Source: JBGOTP01 sp963717075
GTDB lineage: Bacteria > Acidobacteriota > Vicinamibacteria > Vicinamibacterales > CAVVIG01
Assembly: GCA_963717075.1 (NCBI GenBank)
Contig: CAVQVI010000023.1
Coordinates: 86,348-150,347, forward strand
DNA length: 64,000 nucleotides
Direction of reading: 5' to 3'
A model generated the notes under the pieces. It saw only the letters and a list, made by a program, of their open reading frames with translations, made no database searches and was not told the origin of the DNA. The translations under genes and the position numbers were made by a program. Shown here piece after piece: positions 22,056 to 30,638 of the stretch; position 1 is the first letter of the stretch, and each line of letters begins with the position of its first letter.

Positions 22056-22645
22056 ATGAGGACGCCGTCGATGGGGAGCTGGTCGTCCTTGCGTTGCGCC
22101 AGCTCGTTGTACGTGCTGATCGCCTGATCGAACTGTCCGGCGCGCGCCTGCGCTTCCGCCAGCCCCAGTCGCGCCATCTGCGTGTAGAGCGGGTTGCCCC
22201 CACCCGCAATGGCCTGCTGGAACGCTTCGGCCGCTTCCTTGGGCATCCCGAGCGCCATCCGCGTGGCACCCTCTCGGTATCGTGCGAAGATGCCGGCATC
22301 CGTGGATGGATACTCGTCGGCGACGACTTTGAATTTTGTGAGCTGCGCCTGGGCTTTCTCGCGCGCGGTCGCGAAACTCGGCCCACTACTGGCGGGACCG
22401 CCCTCGGCCGGGGCAGGGCCGACCCTCGCTTCGTCGAGCAGCGTCGCGTCGGCAAGGACGGCACCGGCTCGCTCTTCGGCTCGCCCACGCCAGGCGAGGT
22501 AACCGAGCACGGCCACGACAACGACGACGAGGACCACGGCGAGCGCCGCTAATGGTTTGCCCTGCTTCTCGACCAGCTGCTGCGCGCGAACCGCGAAGGT
22601 GGCCAGTTCGTTATGTTTCAGGTGATGACGTTCCGCTCTCTTCAT
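21917..22645 (-). CDS. Membrane-anchored TPR protein (YfgM-like)
   Basis: An intact 242-aa protein. A cytoplasmic N-terminus (MKRAERHHLKHNELATF) leads to one membrane helix (LAALAVVLVVVVVAVLGYLA). The rest, outside the membrane, consists of TPR-type repeats, for example GMPKEAAEAFQQAIAGGG, RLGLAEAQARAGQFDQAIST and RTYRDAGKRTEAEQTFNRLI. This layout matches the YfgM/BamB-neighbour TPR_21 family, implicated in envelope protein handling. It converges on agmatinase with a 3' overlap. Confidence 0.75.
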   Translation of the reverse strand: MKRAERHHLKHNELATFAVRAQQLVEKQGKPLAALAVVLVVVVVAVLGYLAWRGRAEERAGAVLADATLLDEARVGPAPAEGGPASSGPSFATAREKAQAQLTKFKVVADEYPSTDAGIFARYREGATRMALGMPKEAAEAFQQAIAGGGNPLYTQMARLGLAEAQARAGQFDQAISTYNELAQRKDDQLPIDGVLIQLARTYRDAGKRTEAEQTFNRLIAEFPGSPFSDEARRELETLKRT

Positions 22646-22727
22646 ATGCTCTCGATCAGCTCCCGCTCGTGCATGGAGGGGTACTAGTGTCCGACCCAGT
22701 GTAGCAGCGTCGCTCCGAGAAAAGGGC

Positions 22728-23033
22728 TTACCCGCGCCGATCGTCTGACGCCATGATCGTCTTCAGTTTCTGCTTCTGCGCCCGCTCGGTCGGGGACCGC
22801 GCCGGCTGATCATAGAGCCAGTCCAGGACGTCCCCGACCTTGACTTTGAACTGACGCGTTTGCTTCACCTCGACCTCGAGCACGGTGTGTCGACTCGGTC
22901 CGCGAATGCTGCGGACCTTTTCGAAGGCCTTGATCGCGAGCACGGCCGCTTCGTACGTCGACGCCGCCCACACTTCGAGGGACTCGCGCTTGCCGCGGTC
23001 CATGAAGGACACGGTGCAGGTCCGAACGGCCAT
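22728..23033 (-). CDS. Conserved small protein, unknown
   Basis: A 101-aa intact frame beginning MAVRTCTVSFMDRGKRESLE. It contains a predicted alpha/beta mixture (VWAASTYEAAVLAIKAFEKV, then a strand-rich TVLEVEVKQTRQFKVKV) and ends in a basic tail. I do not recognise a family. Base composition and codon use look like its neighbours. It lies 82 bp before the TPR gene start on the same strand, so co-transcription with the TPR gene is possible. Confidence 0.55.
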   Translation of the reverse strand: MAVRTCTVSFMDRGKRESLEVWAASTYEAAVLAIKAFEKVRSIRGPSRHTVLEVEVKQTRQFKVKVGDVLDWLYDQPARSPTERAQKQKLKTIMASDDRRG

Positions 23034-23109
23034 GAGGGCCGGGAGAATAGCACATTCGTGTTATCTTCGCCTTGGCACTTGCATGGCTCGTTTGGCGAGC
23101 GTTCGGCGG

Positions 23110-24177
23110 TCACCGGCCATCGCCCGGCCGGAGTTTGTTGCGCGTGATCGCGTCGTCTGGCGAACTCGCCGATGGTTGTTCCGGCATGCCGATGGCGACC
23201 TCGGTCGGGTCATGAGCCCTGGAAAAGTGTTCGATCAGGAGACGGACGTCGGTGACCCACTGTTGAATCGTCGCCACGTCGCAGTGCTCCTGCCAGGTGG
23301 TCCGCCGCGTCCTTGGCACCTCGCTCTCCTTGCGATCGGTCCGCACTTGGTCGAACGAGAGCGTCTCGGCATGTGCATGCGCGAGCGCGCGCCTGAAGCC
23401 GAGCGCCTCGGCAATGCTCTGGAACGGACGGACGCTCCAGTCCACCTTGACGTTGAACAACTCGATGCTGAGCACCTCCGCCTTCTCACGCGGATCGAGC
23501 CGCTGCAGCTGGGACCAGGATGGAATCACGCGCGATCCGAGATCGTTGAAGAACGCTTCAGCGGTCAAGGCGACGAACACCCCCGCGCCGATCAAGAAGT
23601 GCCTACTGCTGCCCGGCACCGCTTCCGCCAAGTAGAGCTCCTGCCGCATTGTCTCGAACAGCAGCTGGTACGTTCGTAAGTTGAGCGTCGTCGTCTCCGG
23701 AATCGGTACCGGACGCGGAGGTGCGGCTGTTACCTCGCTCGGCTTATCCGCTAACTGAGGCGCCGGCTGGCTTTCGTCTGTCACTTCGACCGGGGCTGGC
23801 GGGCTTTCCTCTCCGGCAGTAGCCGTCCACTCCTGGAACATCATCACGATCCGGTCGAGGATCTCGTCGGGCGTGCCTTCGATGCGGTCGGGCATGATGG
23901 CCAGCTTGGATTGAATCGTCCCTCGGCTGACGCTGAAGGTTCTCGGCTCGCGACGATTCTTCCATTTGAGATCGCCGCGCAGCAGCCGAATGCCGATGCC
24001 TTGGGTCAGCGTCAAGAGATTGCCCCGCCTGCTGATGGCAAAGGCGGCCGGCATCCGGTTCACCACGGTGATCGAGGGATCCTCCAGGGCCTGTACGTCG
24101 AGGCGTGTGACCAGCGCATCGAACAGCGCGGCCCGCAAATCGTCGTCGCTGAGCTGTGTCAGGTCGAATATCGACAT
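23110..24177 (-). CDS. Hypothetical protein, unknown
   Basis: An intact 355-aa frame starting MSIFDLTQLSDDDLRAALFD. The first 130 residues look globular (LTLTQGIGIRLLRGDLKWKN). A Pro/Ala/Glu-rich linker follows (about residues 135-190), then a second helical domain with a weak hydrophobic segment (HFLIGAGVFVALTAEAFFND) and a conserved-looking REKAEVLSIELFNVKVDWS. No catalytic motif or known domain is evident. The later part resembles uncharacterised acidobacterial proteins, but I cannot name the family. Confidence 0.5.
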   Translation of the reverse strand: MSIFDLTQLSDDDLRAALFDALVTRLDVQALEDPSITVVNRMPAAFAISRRGNLLTLTQGIGIRLLRGDLKWKNRREPRTFSVSRGTIQSKLAIMPDRIEGTPDEILDRIVMMFQEWTATAGEESPPAPVEVTDESQPAPQLADKPSEVTAAPPRPVPIPETTTLNLRTYQLLFETMRQELYLAEAVPGSSRHFLIGAGVFVALTAEAFFNDLGSRVIPSWSQLQRLDPREKAEVLSIELFNVKVDWSVRPFQSIAEALGFRRALAHAHAETLSFDQVRTDRKESEVPRTRRTTWQEHCDVATIQQWVTDVRLLIEHFSRAHDPTEVAIGMPEQPSASSPDDAITRNKLRPGDGR

Positions 24178-24199
24178 CTTCTGTGGGGGACTCCGAAGC

Positions 24200-25315
24200 T
24201 CAAAACACGTGATAGCCTGGAGTCTTCACCAGGATTTTCAGAAGTTTGCGCCGGCAGGTGATGTACAGAGTCCTGTAATCGGGGTCCCCAAATCCAAGAC
24301 TCGCAGCATTTTCACCGGGGGTGTTGACGAGAATTGTGCCGATGTGTTTTCCGCTCGGCGACATGATCCATATCCCACCTGGGCCTGTCGACCATACATT
24401 TCCTTTGACGTCTACTCTGACGCCATCCGGCACGCCTGGCGTGGTGTCGGCTTCCATGCCGACGAACAGCTGACCGTTGGTGACGGTCCCGTCAGCCTGA
24501 ACATCATAGCGGCGGAGCGACCGCCCCGCAGTCGCATACAGCGATTTTTCGTCCGGCGAAAACGCCAATCCATTGGTGTTGGCAATATCACTCACGACCA
24601 GCGTCAGCTTGCCGTCTTTTATCCTATAGATGCCGATCGGCGGCAGCGGCTCTGTCGGATCGTGACCGCGGCCTCTGATCCCGCCATTCGTGTCCGTGAA
24701 ATAGAGGGACCCGTCTTTTCTGAAGACAACATCGTTCGGACCACGTAACCGTTTGCCATCGTATCGATCGGCCAAGAGCGTACGCGTGCCGCTCTTCTCG
24801 AGTCGGTATAGGGTTCGCCCGACGTAACTCGCGACCACGATTCGGCCCTGTGGATCTAGCGCGAGGCCGTTCGCGCCGAGCAGGAAGTACCTTCTGTAGA
24901 GGGGGTCCTTCTCATCCTTGCCGTTATTGGTGTCCCAACCCGCGTTCCAAGGATCGTAGCCCGCATAGCCGGCGCGGTCCGCCACGATAGAAAAGCGACC
25001 GTCGCCGTTCATCCTGTAGATCACGTTCGCAGCAATGTCGGTGAACACCAGATAACCAGATTTTCCCTCCGGAACCCACACAGGACCTTCGGTTACGCCA
25101 AGATCATCTCTTATCAGCTCGAGTTTCGCGTCGGGAGCGATCAACTCGTCCAATGCCGGATCCAAGCGAACGACCGCCGCCTGCCCGCCGGGGGCCGGAT
25201 CCAAGCGAACGACCACCGTCTGCCCGCCGGGGACGTGAGCATCCTGCGTGGACACGGTGGCCAGGCCGGTCGCGAGGGTCAGGGCTGCGACGCACACCAT
25301 CGCTTTCATATCCAA
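24200..25315 (-). CDS. Secreted SMP-30/gluconolactonase-like six-bladed propeller protein
   Basis: A 371-aa exported protein. A signal peptide (VCVAALTLATGLATVS) precedes a propeller of the SMP-30/gluconolaconase/LRE fold. Characteristic pieces are VTEGPVWVPEGKSGYLVFTD, GANGLALDPQGRIVVASY, RLRGPNDVVFRKDGSLYFTD and NTNGLAFSPDEKSLYATAG; the N/D residues in these loops fit the family's metal site (E in TEGP, N in NGLA, N in RGPNDV and D in GLAFSPD). It is therefore likely a lactonase-type hydrolase, substrate unknown. Residues about 29-52 contain a 13-residue tandem duplication. It is the last gene of the secreted-protein block. Confidence 0.75.
   Translation of the reverse strand: MDMKAMVCVAALTLATGLATVSTQDAHVPGGQTVVVRLDPAPGGQAAVVRLDPALDELIAPDAKLELIRDDLGVTEGPVWVPEGKSGYLVFTDIAANVIYRMNGDGRFSIVADRAGYAGYDPWNAGWDTNNGKDEKDPLYRRYFLLGANGLALDPQGRIVVASYVGRTLYRLEKSGTRTLLADRYDGKRLRGPNDVVFRKDGSLYFTDTNGGIRGRGHDPTEPLPPIGIYRIKDGKLTLVVSDIANTNGLAFSPDEKSLYATAGRSLRRYDVQADGTVTNGQLFVGMEADTTPGVPDGVRVDVKGNVWSTGPGGIWIMSPSGKHIGTILVNTPGENAASLGFGDPDYRTLYITCRRKLLKILVKTPGYHVF
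25151..25229. repeat. 39-bp in-frame tandem duplication
   Basis: Two adjacent 39-bp units, each starting GCCGGATCCAAGCGAACGAC and ending in GCCCGCCGGGG, differ at only a few bases. The duplication lies in the sequence encoding the mature N-terminus of the SMP-30-like protein, giving two copies of a PGGQ-x2-VVRLDPA motif. Because 39 is a multiple of three, the reading frame is kept. Confidence 0.8.
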
Positions 25316-25364
25316 CCTCGCCTATCCCTGAGCTATTTCCGCGTTGGTGGCGTGCTATCCGCGG

Positions 25365-26666
25365 TTAGCCCGCGATCTTCAGAAATCGCTGTGTTCGTTG
25401 GCCCATTGGACTTTCGCCGACATAGACATTCCCCTTTGAGTCGACTGTAATCGAGTGGGCGGACAGGAATTGACCAGGCCCCGGACCTGGCGCACCAAAC
25501 GTGCCGAGGATGGCGCCGGTTTCGCGAGACACGATGAACACCCGGCCACCTTCAGGTGAATCACAGCCACATCCGTAATACAGCACGAACATATAGCGCT
25601 GCTCTCGATCCGGCGAGAACGCGATATCCGACACAGCCCTTTCCACCTTTGTATCGCCTGATCCAGAAGTACCCGCTGGAACGACATACATCACCCGCTT
25701 CAGCGTCCCCGTTCTGTCGAACACCTGGACGCGATTCCCAGAACGATCGCAGACGTAGACGAGACTGTCGTTTCCGAGCACGACACAGTGGGGATGTCCG
25801 CCACCAGTTGGATAGAATTGCCCGACGCCTGTGCCGGCTGATCCCCACTGGCGCACGTGCTGTCCCCGGCTGTTGAAGACGACGACGCGGTGATTGCCAT
25901 ACCCGTCAGCGATGTAGACTGAGCCTCGCTCGCCGGTCACCGGATCTGGATTCGGATCCACGGCAACTTTGGCCGGTTCGTTCAGCAGCGTACGGCTGGT
26001 ATTCGTTCCCGGCGCTCCGCATGTTGGATAGGGCGCCTTGGGTGCGATCGTGGGCGGGCCATCGCACACGCCTTTCGTGCCGATCTGGAGCAGCATCTTC
26101 TTGCCGTCATGCGACCATTTCTGAACGATGCCGTCGGAATTTCCCCCAACCCAGACGTTGCCCTCGAAGTCGACGAAGCAGCCGTGAGTGCCCTGCGGCA
26201 ACACGGCAGACATGCCTTGTGGTGTGAGCGACGCGTCGCCCCAGGCATTCACCACGTTGCCGTTGAAATCGAACTCTACGACGGGAGCGGCGGCAACCGT
26301 GCCGGGACGTGGGTTTCGGCGTGGGTCGTCGGGACGAAGGCCAACCAGCCCCAATTCGATGTAACGCCGGTTGAACTGGAAGGTGTGATCTTGCGAGTCG
26401 ATGCAATGCGTGCCAACCCCGCCCGAGACTTGTGGGCGCATCTCGCCCTGAGCGTCCCTGACGGCAGGCAGCGGCTTCGGCCAGCTCGGATCAAAGCGGT
26501 ATTTCGCGCCCTCCCCCGCAGGCGTTTGCGCCGTGGGCCTCCAGCCTCCCATGCTTGCAAGGAGCAGCAGGAGGACGCCCGCAGTCACAAACCGCCGATG
26601 CGTGCAGAGGAAACGCCAGGCCGCCCTCACGATAGTGTCACGCGTGTCCATGAGCCATCCTCTCAA
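25365..26666 (-). CDS. Secreted NHL-repeat propeller protein
   Basis: A 433-aa exported protein with an N-terminal signal or anchor helix (FVTAGVLLLLLASMGGW). NHL-type blades follow: CFVDFEGNVWVGGNSDGIVQ, GSVYIADGYGNHRVVVFN, SLVYVCDRSGNRVQVFDR and HSITVDSKGNVYVGESP. It contains several cysteines (THCIDS, GVCDGPP, YGCGCDSP) that may form disulphides outside the cytoplasm. No catalytic motif is recognised. The start is ATG 26666 or the in-frame ATG 26651. It lies 12 bp downstream of the DUF6152 gene, so the two are likely co-transcribed. Confidence 0.72.
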   Translation of the reverse strand: MRGWLMDTRDTIVRAAWRFLCTHRRFVTAGVLLLLLASMGGWRPTAQTPAGEGAKYRFDPSWPKPLPAVRDAQGEMRPQVSGGVGTHCIDSQDHTFQFNRRYIELGLVGLRPDDPRRNPRPGTVAAAPVVEFDFNGNVVNAWGDASLTPQGMSAVLPQGTHGCFVDFEGNVWVGGNSDGIVQKWSHDGKKMLLQIGTKGVCDGPPTIAPKAPYPTCGAPGTNTSRTLLNEPAKVAVDPNPDPVTGERGSVYIADGYGNHRVVVFNSRGQHVRQWGSAGTGVGQFYPTGGGHPHCVVLGNDSLVYVCDRSGNRVQVFDRTGTLKRVMYVVPAGTSGSGDTKVERAVSDIAFSPDREQRYMFVLYYGCGCDSPEGGRVFIVSRETGAILGTFGAPGPGPGQFLSAHSITVDSKGNVYVGESPMGQRTQRFLKIAG

Positions 26667-26678
26667 AGGAGCGCGCGG

Positions 26679-27116
26679 CTACTTCTTGTCACGCGCTTTC
26701 AGCTCGAGCTCATACGGTGCTCCGGTCCCGGAGCTGCCAACAAACAACTTGCTACCGTCAGCCAGCGTGACGGACCTGCCATTTGCCCGCAACGACCCGT
26801 CCTTTGCCCGGTATCCTTCGACCACGACCTCCGTACCCGCCTTGAGTGACTCTTTTGTCAAACCACGGCGGAAAAGAACGCTCGGCGTGCCACCTTCGAC
26901 CGCCCAGGTTTCAATCTTTCCGTCCGGCTTCTTCACATCGACGTAGATCCAGGAATGGGGATTCACCCACAGCACCTTTGAAATCATGCCCTTGAAATTC
27001 ACAGGCTTGTTTGCGTCGAATTCAGCCGCAAACGCATGGTGTGCCGACACCGATCCAGTTCTCCCCATCAACACCAAACCGATAACGAGTACGCCAACGG
27101 CCAGTTTGCGCGTCAT
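26679..27116 (-). CDS. DUF6152 family secreted protein
   Basis: A 145-aa exported protein. The signal peptide VGVLVIGLVLMGRTGSVSA is followed at once by HHAFAAEFDANKPVNFKG, then SKVLWVNPHSWIYVDVK and WAVEGGTPSVLFRRGL: the HH motif after the signal and the NPH segment define DUF6152. Function is unknown; it is very common in acidobacterial genomes next to the paralog families seen here. An in-frame ATG exists at 27176, but the ATG at 27116 puts the signal peptide at the start and is preferred. Confidence 0.8.
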   Translation of the reverse strand: MTRKLAVGVLVIGLVLMGRTGSVSAHHAFAAEFDANKPVNFKGMISKVLWVNPHSWIYVDVKKPDGKIETWAVEGGTPSVLFRRGLTKESLKAGTEVVVEGYRAKDGSLRANGRSVTLADGSKLFVGSSGTGAPYELELKARDKK

Positions 27117-27200
27117 GTGAATCTCCGCTCCTGCTGCGCCCTTAGAACACTCCAGGGCAATTGGCACGCCGACCATCTTGTAGTGTGAAGGACGCGGGCC

Positions 27201-28169
27201 TTACCGGCCGATCCGTTCATGGATCTTGTCAACGGGCGGAATCTTCCTCGTAATGTTGACAATCATGGTTTCCCCTTCCCACCGCTTGACCAATTGCTGC
27301 TTGCGCAAATGGCCGTACAAGAACTCCTCAACGAAATCGATGCAATGATACTCGAGCAGTTGCGCGTGTGGTTCGAGGCGCCGGTAGAGAGGCATCGAGA
27401 TCTTCCATGGCCGCGTAAACACCTTGGGGTCCTCGATGGTGACTTCGTAATTGAGTGCGTCCGGCGAGATTGGCGTGAAGCGCTCGATCAAATGTAAAGC
27501 ATCACTGTGAAAATTTCCCGCGCGGTCTAACCAGGTCGCATCATTGAAGTGGGAGACATCGACGACCAGCGTATCGCCATCCCACCGACCAACCGAGTGC
27601 CCCATATATAAGTCGTCCGGAGGACCATTGACCTTGTCCAGGTGGATCGTGCGAGCCGCTGACGAGAAGGCAAAGGCCATTTCGATCTTGTTGGTGCTCT
27701 GGACGATCTGGAAGGGATAAGGCATGTACATCGCTCTGGGGATCCCAGGCAAATAACATTTCAACTCCGGATCGCGATCGATCCACTGCTCAGCGTTCAG
27801 TTTCTTTTGCGCGGCAGCTTCTGGCGTGTACGGAATCTGGCCGTCGCCGTCAACGACACCGAGGGAGGCGGGGACGCCTCCCGCCGAGCCGAGGGCGAGG
27901 ACTGGCGCCGCAGGCACCCTTGCGTACTCGAGCGGAAAATACCCAGGCTGAGTCACGGCTCCCGCTCGAGCTTCATGCGCCGCGAGGTCCCAGTGCGCTT
28001 CGTTGAGCGCCTGCCATACGCCATTCAGGTTTGGCTTCCCGTCGATCTTGCTTGCTCTCCCAGGTGCCTGAGCCATGGCGTTTCGCGTCAGCACCATCGA
28101 AACCATGGCGCCTATGGCCGCAGCGATGATGGCTGTAAGAATCGTCGCGCGTGTGACCCATCTCGCCAT
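27201..28169 (-). CDS. Secreted paralog, subtype A (copy 1), unknown function
   Basis: A 322-aa exported protein: membrane/signal segment ILTAIIAAAIGAMVSMVL, then KPNLNGVWQALNEAHWDL. The middle has KCYLPGIPRAMYMPYPFQI. The C-terminal half carries motifs shared with subtype B: GRWDGDTLVVDVSHFND, LHLIERFTPI and VTIEDPKVFTRPWKI, ending near a Cys (EYHCIDFVEEFLYG). The product is predicted periplasmic or extracellular. The nearest relative in this window is the copy at 30639. No known fold can be assigned from sequence alone; the strand-rich C-terminal half could be a beta-barrel or lipocalin-like domain. Confidence 0.65.
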   Translation of the reverse strand: MARWVTRATILTAIIAAAIGAMVSMVLTRNAMAQAPGRASKIDGKPNLNGVWQALNEAHWDLAAHEARAGAVTQPGYFPLEYARVPAAPVLALGSAGGVPASLGVVDGDGQIPYTPEAAAQKKLNAEQWIDRDPELKCYLPGIPRAMYMPYPFQIVQSTNKIEMAFAFSSAARTIHLDKVNGPPDDLYMGHSVGRWDGDTLVVDVSHFNDATWLDRAGNFHSDALHLIERFTPISPDALNYEVTIEDPKVFTRPWKISMPLYRRLEPHAQLLEYHCIDFVEEFLYGHLRKQQLVKRWEGETMIVNITRKIPPVDKIHERIGR

Positions 28170-28228
28170 CGCATCTCCCCTCGAAAGGTTCCCCCCAGCC
28201 GTTGGCAGGGGACGCGTCGACCCTTGTA

Positions 28229-29437
28229 TCAGCGATTAGGATTGGGTTCGTCAACCGCCGGGAGGCAGACGATATAGCATTTGGTCGCCGGGTCAGGTCC
28301 TCGGCCCTTCGCAAACCTTTCATCGTCCATACGCGCCCCCAGTAACATCGTAGGCATGGCAAAATTCCCCTCGTGACAACGAGGTTCGTAATAGATCCGA
28401 TTCTCCTGATCGTTCTGTCTCTGCAATTCGACCTTGACCGTCCATGGCTTGGTCCACGTGGTTGGATCCTCGATCGTCACGACATATTCGAGCGTACCCG
28501 CATTGATCCGAGTCCAACGCTCAATCAGGTGCAGATTCTGACGCGACCCTTGAAAGTTTCGCTTCGCATTGAAGTTCGTCACGTCGACAACCAGCGTATC
28601 GCCTTCCCAGCGCCCACGTGAATCACCCCACCATTGGCGAATACTGGATGGAATATGCGGCGCCGTGGTGATGGGAATCACACGCATGCGGCCTTGGCCT
28701 TGGCCGATGTCATAGAACATCGACACCGAAGCGGGTGACTGGATAATCCGTTGGAAGCCATTGAAATTTGGCAAGCCAGCCCCGAGACAGCGCTCGCCTA
28801 GACCACGATCCTCGGGTCCGTCCGAGCGATTGACCGCTGTAAACAGGTAATCAGGTGGCACCTCCGCGCGACGGGGTGAGGTTCTCCCCGTAAACTGCAC
28901 TCCCGCGCAGTTCGGCACATCCTTCGCCCCGTTCCTGCACACTTCAGTCGATTGCAACAGGGCGGTACGATACTCGTCCGCTTTGCGGCTCATATCCTGC
29001 GCTTCCGAGGTCAACGGAGGAATTCTTCCATCCGGAGGATCGACAATCAGCGACGTCCGCCGGCCCGTTCGTCTCACCGACTGGAACTCGTCGCCGTATG
29101 CACCGGCCACGTCCTGTTCTGTTCCGAGTGGCCGGCTGCGGACACTGAACGTCGGGTATGCCGCTCGCGCTTTATCCTGGTCAGCAATTTCCGCATCCGT
29201 GAGGACCTCTTTGTTCCCGAACTTGGCGGAACGCTGCAAGGGAACCGCATATTCGTCGGTCCAGATGCCCTGCAAGTCCGGGCTGCCCCATGCGGTCTTT
29301 GGCGCGGGTCCCGCTTTGGCAGTCGGCGGCGGCTGCCGCGTCGGCGAATTCTGGCCCGCAACACCGACGACGAAGAGCGCAGTAACCAATGCAACGCCGG
29401 CAGCGAATCCGGCGCCCTTGCCCATTCGACTGCACAC
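28229..29437 (-). CDS. Secreted paralog, subtype B (copy 1), unknown function
   Basis: A 402-aa exported protein: signal GFAAGVALVTALFVVGVAG, a Pro/Ala linker, then WGSPDLQGIWTDEYAVPLQR. Subtype-B hallmarks are RRTSLIVDPPDGRIPPLT, GPEDRGLGERC and a Cys-containing CHEGNFAMP near the end. It shares GRWEGDTLVVDVTNFN, LHLIERWTRI and VTIEDPTTWTKPWTV with subtype A. This copy is longer than the other two B copies owing to an insert after the DPPDG segment with CRNGAKDVPNCAGVQF. It is transcribed before subtype A copy 1. Confidence 0.65.
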   Translation of the reverse strand: MCSRMGKGAGFAAGVALVTALFVVGVAGQNSPTRQPPPTAKAGPAPKTAWGSPDLQGIWTDEYAVPLQRSAKFGNKEVLTDAEIADQDKARAAYPTFSVRSRPLGTEQDVAGAYGDEFQSVRRTGRRTSLIVDPPDGRIPPLTSEAQDMSRKADEYRTALLQSTEVCRNGAKDVPNCAGVQFTGRTSPRRAEVPPDYLFTAVNRSDGPEDRGLGERCLGAGLPNFNGFQRIIQSPASVSMFYDIGQGQGRMRVIPITTAPHIPSSIRQWWGDSRGRWEGDTLVVDVTNFNAKRNFQGSRQNLHLIERWTRINAGTLEYVVTIEDPTTWTKPWTVKVELQRQNDQENRIYYEPRCHEGNFAMPTMLLGARMDDERFAKGRGPDPATKCYIVCLPAVDEPNPNR

Positions 29438-29533
29438 GTCACACCTCCAGTTCTGAAACTATCGACTTGCCGTCCCGATTCACCACTCGGTCACCGGTGA
29501 CATGCGGAAGGTCCACATCGCCAGGTGACCGGC

Positions 29534-30559
29534 TCACTTCTCCGCAAATGCTTCCGCCGCCCGCGCGGCCGTGAGGATGTTCGTGGCGGCGTAGTTGCCC
29601 TCGTGGCACGCATACTCGAAGAGCCGGTCGGAGGCGCCGCCCCGCGTCAGCGGAAGGACAGCCGTCCACGCACTCGTGTACGTGTTCGGATCCTCGACGG
29701 TGGCGCGATATTCGATGGTGTTCGCACTCGTGCGCGTGAATCGCTCCACGACGCGCAAGGCCGAGGTCGTCGATCCCAGGCCGTCTCTCGAGCTGATTGG
29801 AACATGCTCGTCGCGGAAATTGGTCGTTTCGACGACGAGCGTGTTCCCCTCCCAGCGGCCGCGCGCGTTCCCCATCCACTGCCGCACGGTCGACGGCAAC
29901 TGGGGCCGGCCGTCAAGGGGAATCACGCGGACATCGTGAATCATCTCGTACAGGATGGCAACGACGCCTGGAGCCTGCAGGATCTGATAGTTGTTGTTAT
30001 AGCCCGTGGGCAGCATCGAGCCGGGGATGCCGCGGCCGATGCATCGTACCCAGACGCCCAGGTCTTTGGCGGTTGCCGGCGCCAGGAACCGCTTCTGTTC
30101 GGCTTCATGTCGTTTGGCCGCCTCGGGTGTCAGCGCTGGAAGCCGCCCGTTCGGGGGGTCGACAATGATCGACGTGCGGCGTGACGCGAGCCGGCCTCGT
30201 TCGTACCAGTGCTCGGGGCCGCCACCCGTTTGGCCCGCGCGCCTGGGTGAGGGGGCCGTCTCGTCGTCATGATTTTGCTTCGCCAGATCCGCGTTCATTT
30301 TTGCGACTTCCTCATCCGTCAGGAATTCGCGATTGCCAAATTCGGCCGGCCGTTCGAGCGGGGTTCTCGTGGCGCTGGTCCACACGCCCTGGAGGTCCGG
30401 ATCGCCCCAGGGTGTTGAAGCTACCGGGCGGGCGGCCTCCTCGCGCGAGCTACTGCCCGCTGCCGTGCGGGTACCAGATTGGCTCCATGTGACCTGCGGC
30501 GCCAGCGCCACGGCGACTATCGCCGGGATCGTCAGGAATGCCAGCGTTCGACAAGGCAT
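29534..30559 (-). CDS. Secreted paralog, subtype B (copy 2), unknown function
   Basis: A 341-aa exported protein. The open frame extends upstream to 30727, but the clear signal peptide (LAFLTIPAIVAVALAPQVTW) begins with the ATG at 30559, which also avoids overlap with the preceding gene. It has WGDPDLQGVWTSATRTPLER, RRTSIIVDPPNGRLPALT, GRWEGNTLVVETTNFRD, LRVVERFTRT, VEDPNTYTSAWTAVL and FEYACHEGNYAATNIL. It falls between two more paralogs in a same-strand array. Confidence 0.65.
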   Translation of the reverse strand: MPCRTLAFLTIPAIVAVALAPQVTWSQSGTRTAAGSSSREEAARPVASTPWGDPDLQGVWTSATRTPLERPAEFGNREFLTDEEVAKMNADLAKQNHDDETAPSPRRAGQTGGGPEHWYERGRLASRRTSIIVDPPNGRLPALTPEAAKRHEAEQKRFLAPATAKDLGVWVRCIGRGIPGSMLPTGYNNNYQILQAPGVVAILYEMIHDVRVIPLDGRPQLPSTVRQWMGNARGRWEGNTLVVETTNFRDEHVPISSRDGLGSTTSALRVVERFTRTSANTIEYRATVEDPNTYTSAWTAVLPLTRGGASDRLFEYACHEGNYAATNILTAARAAEAFAEK

Positions 30560-30638
30560 CTCGAACTCCCTGGTGTGGAGGCCTCGGTCTTTTGAACTCG
30601 CTCGCAACCGAGTGCCGAATGGTTCGGCCGGTCGGGGC

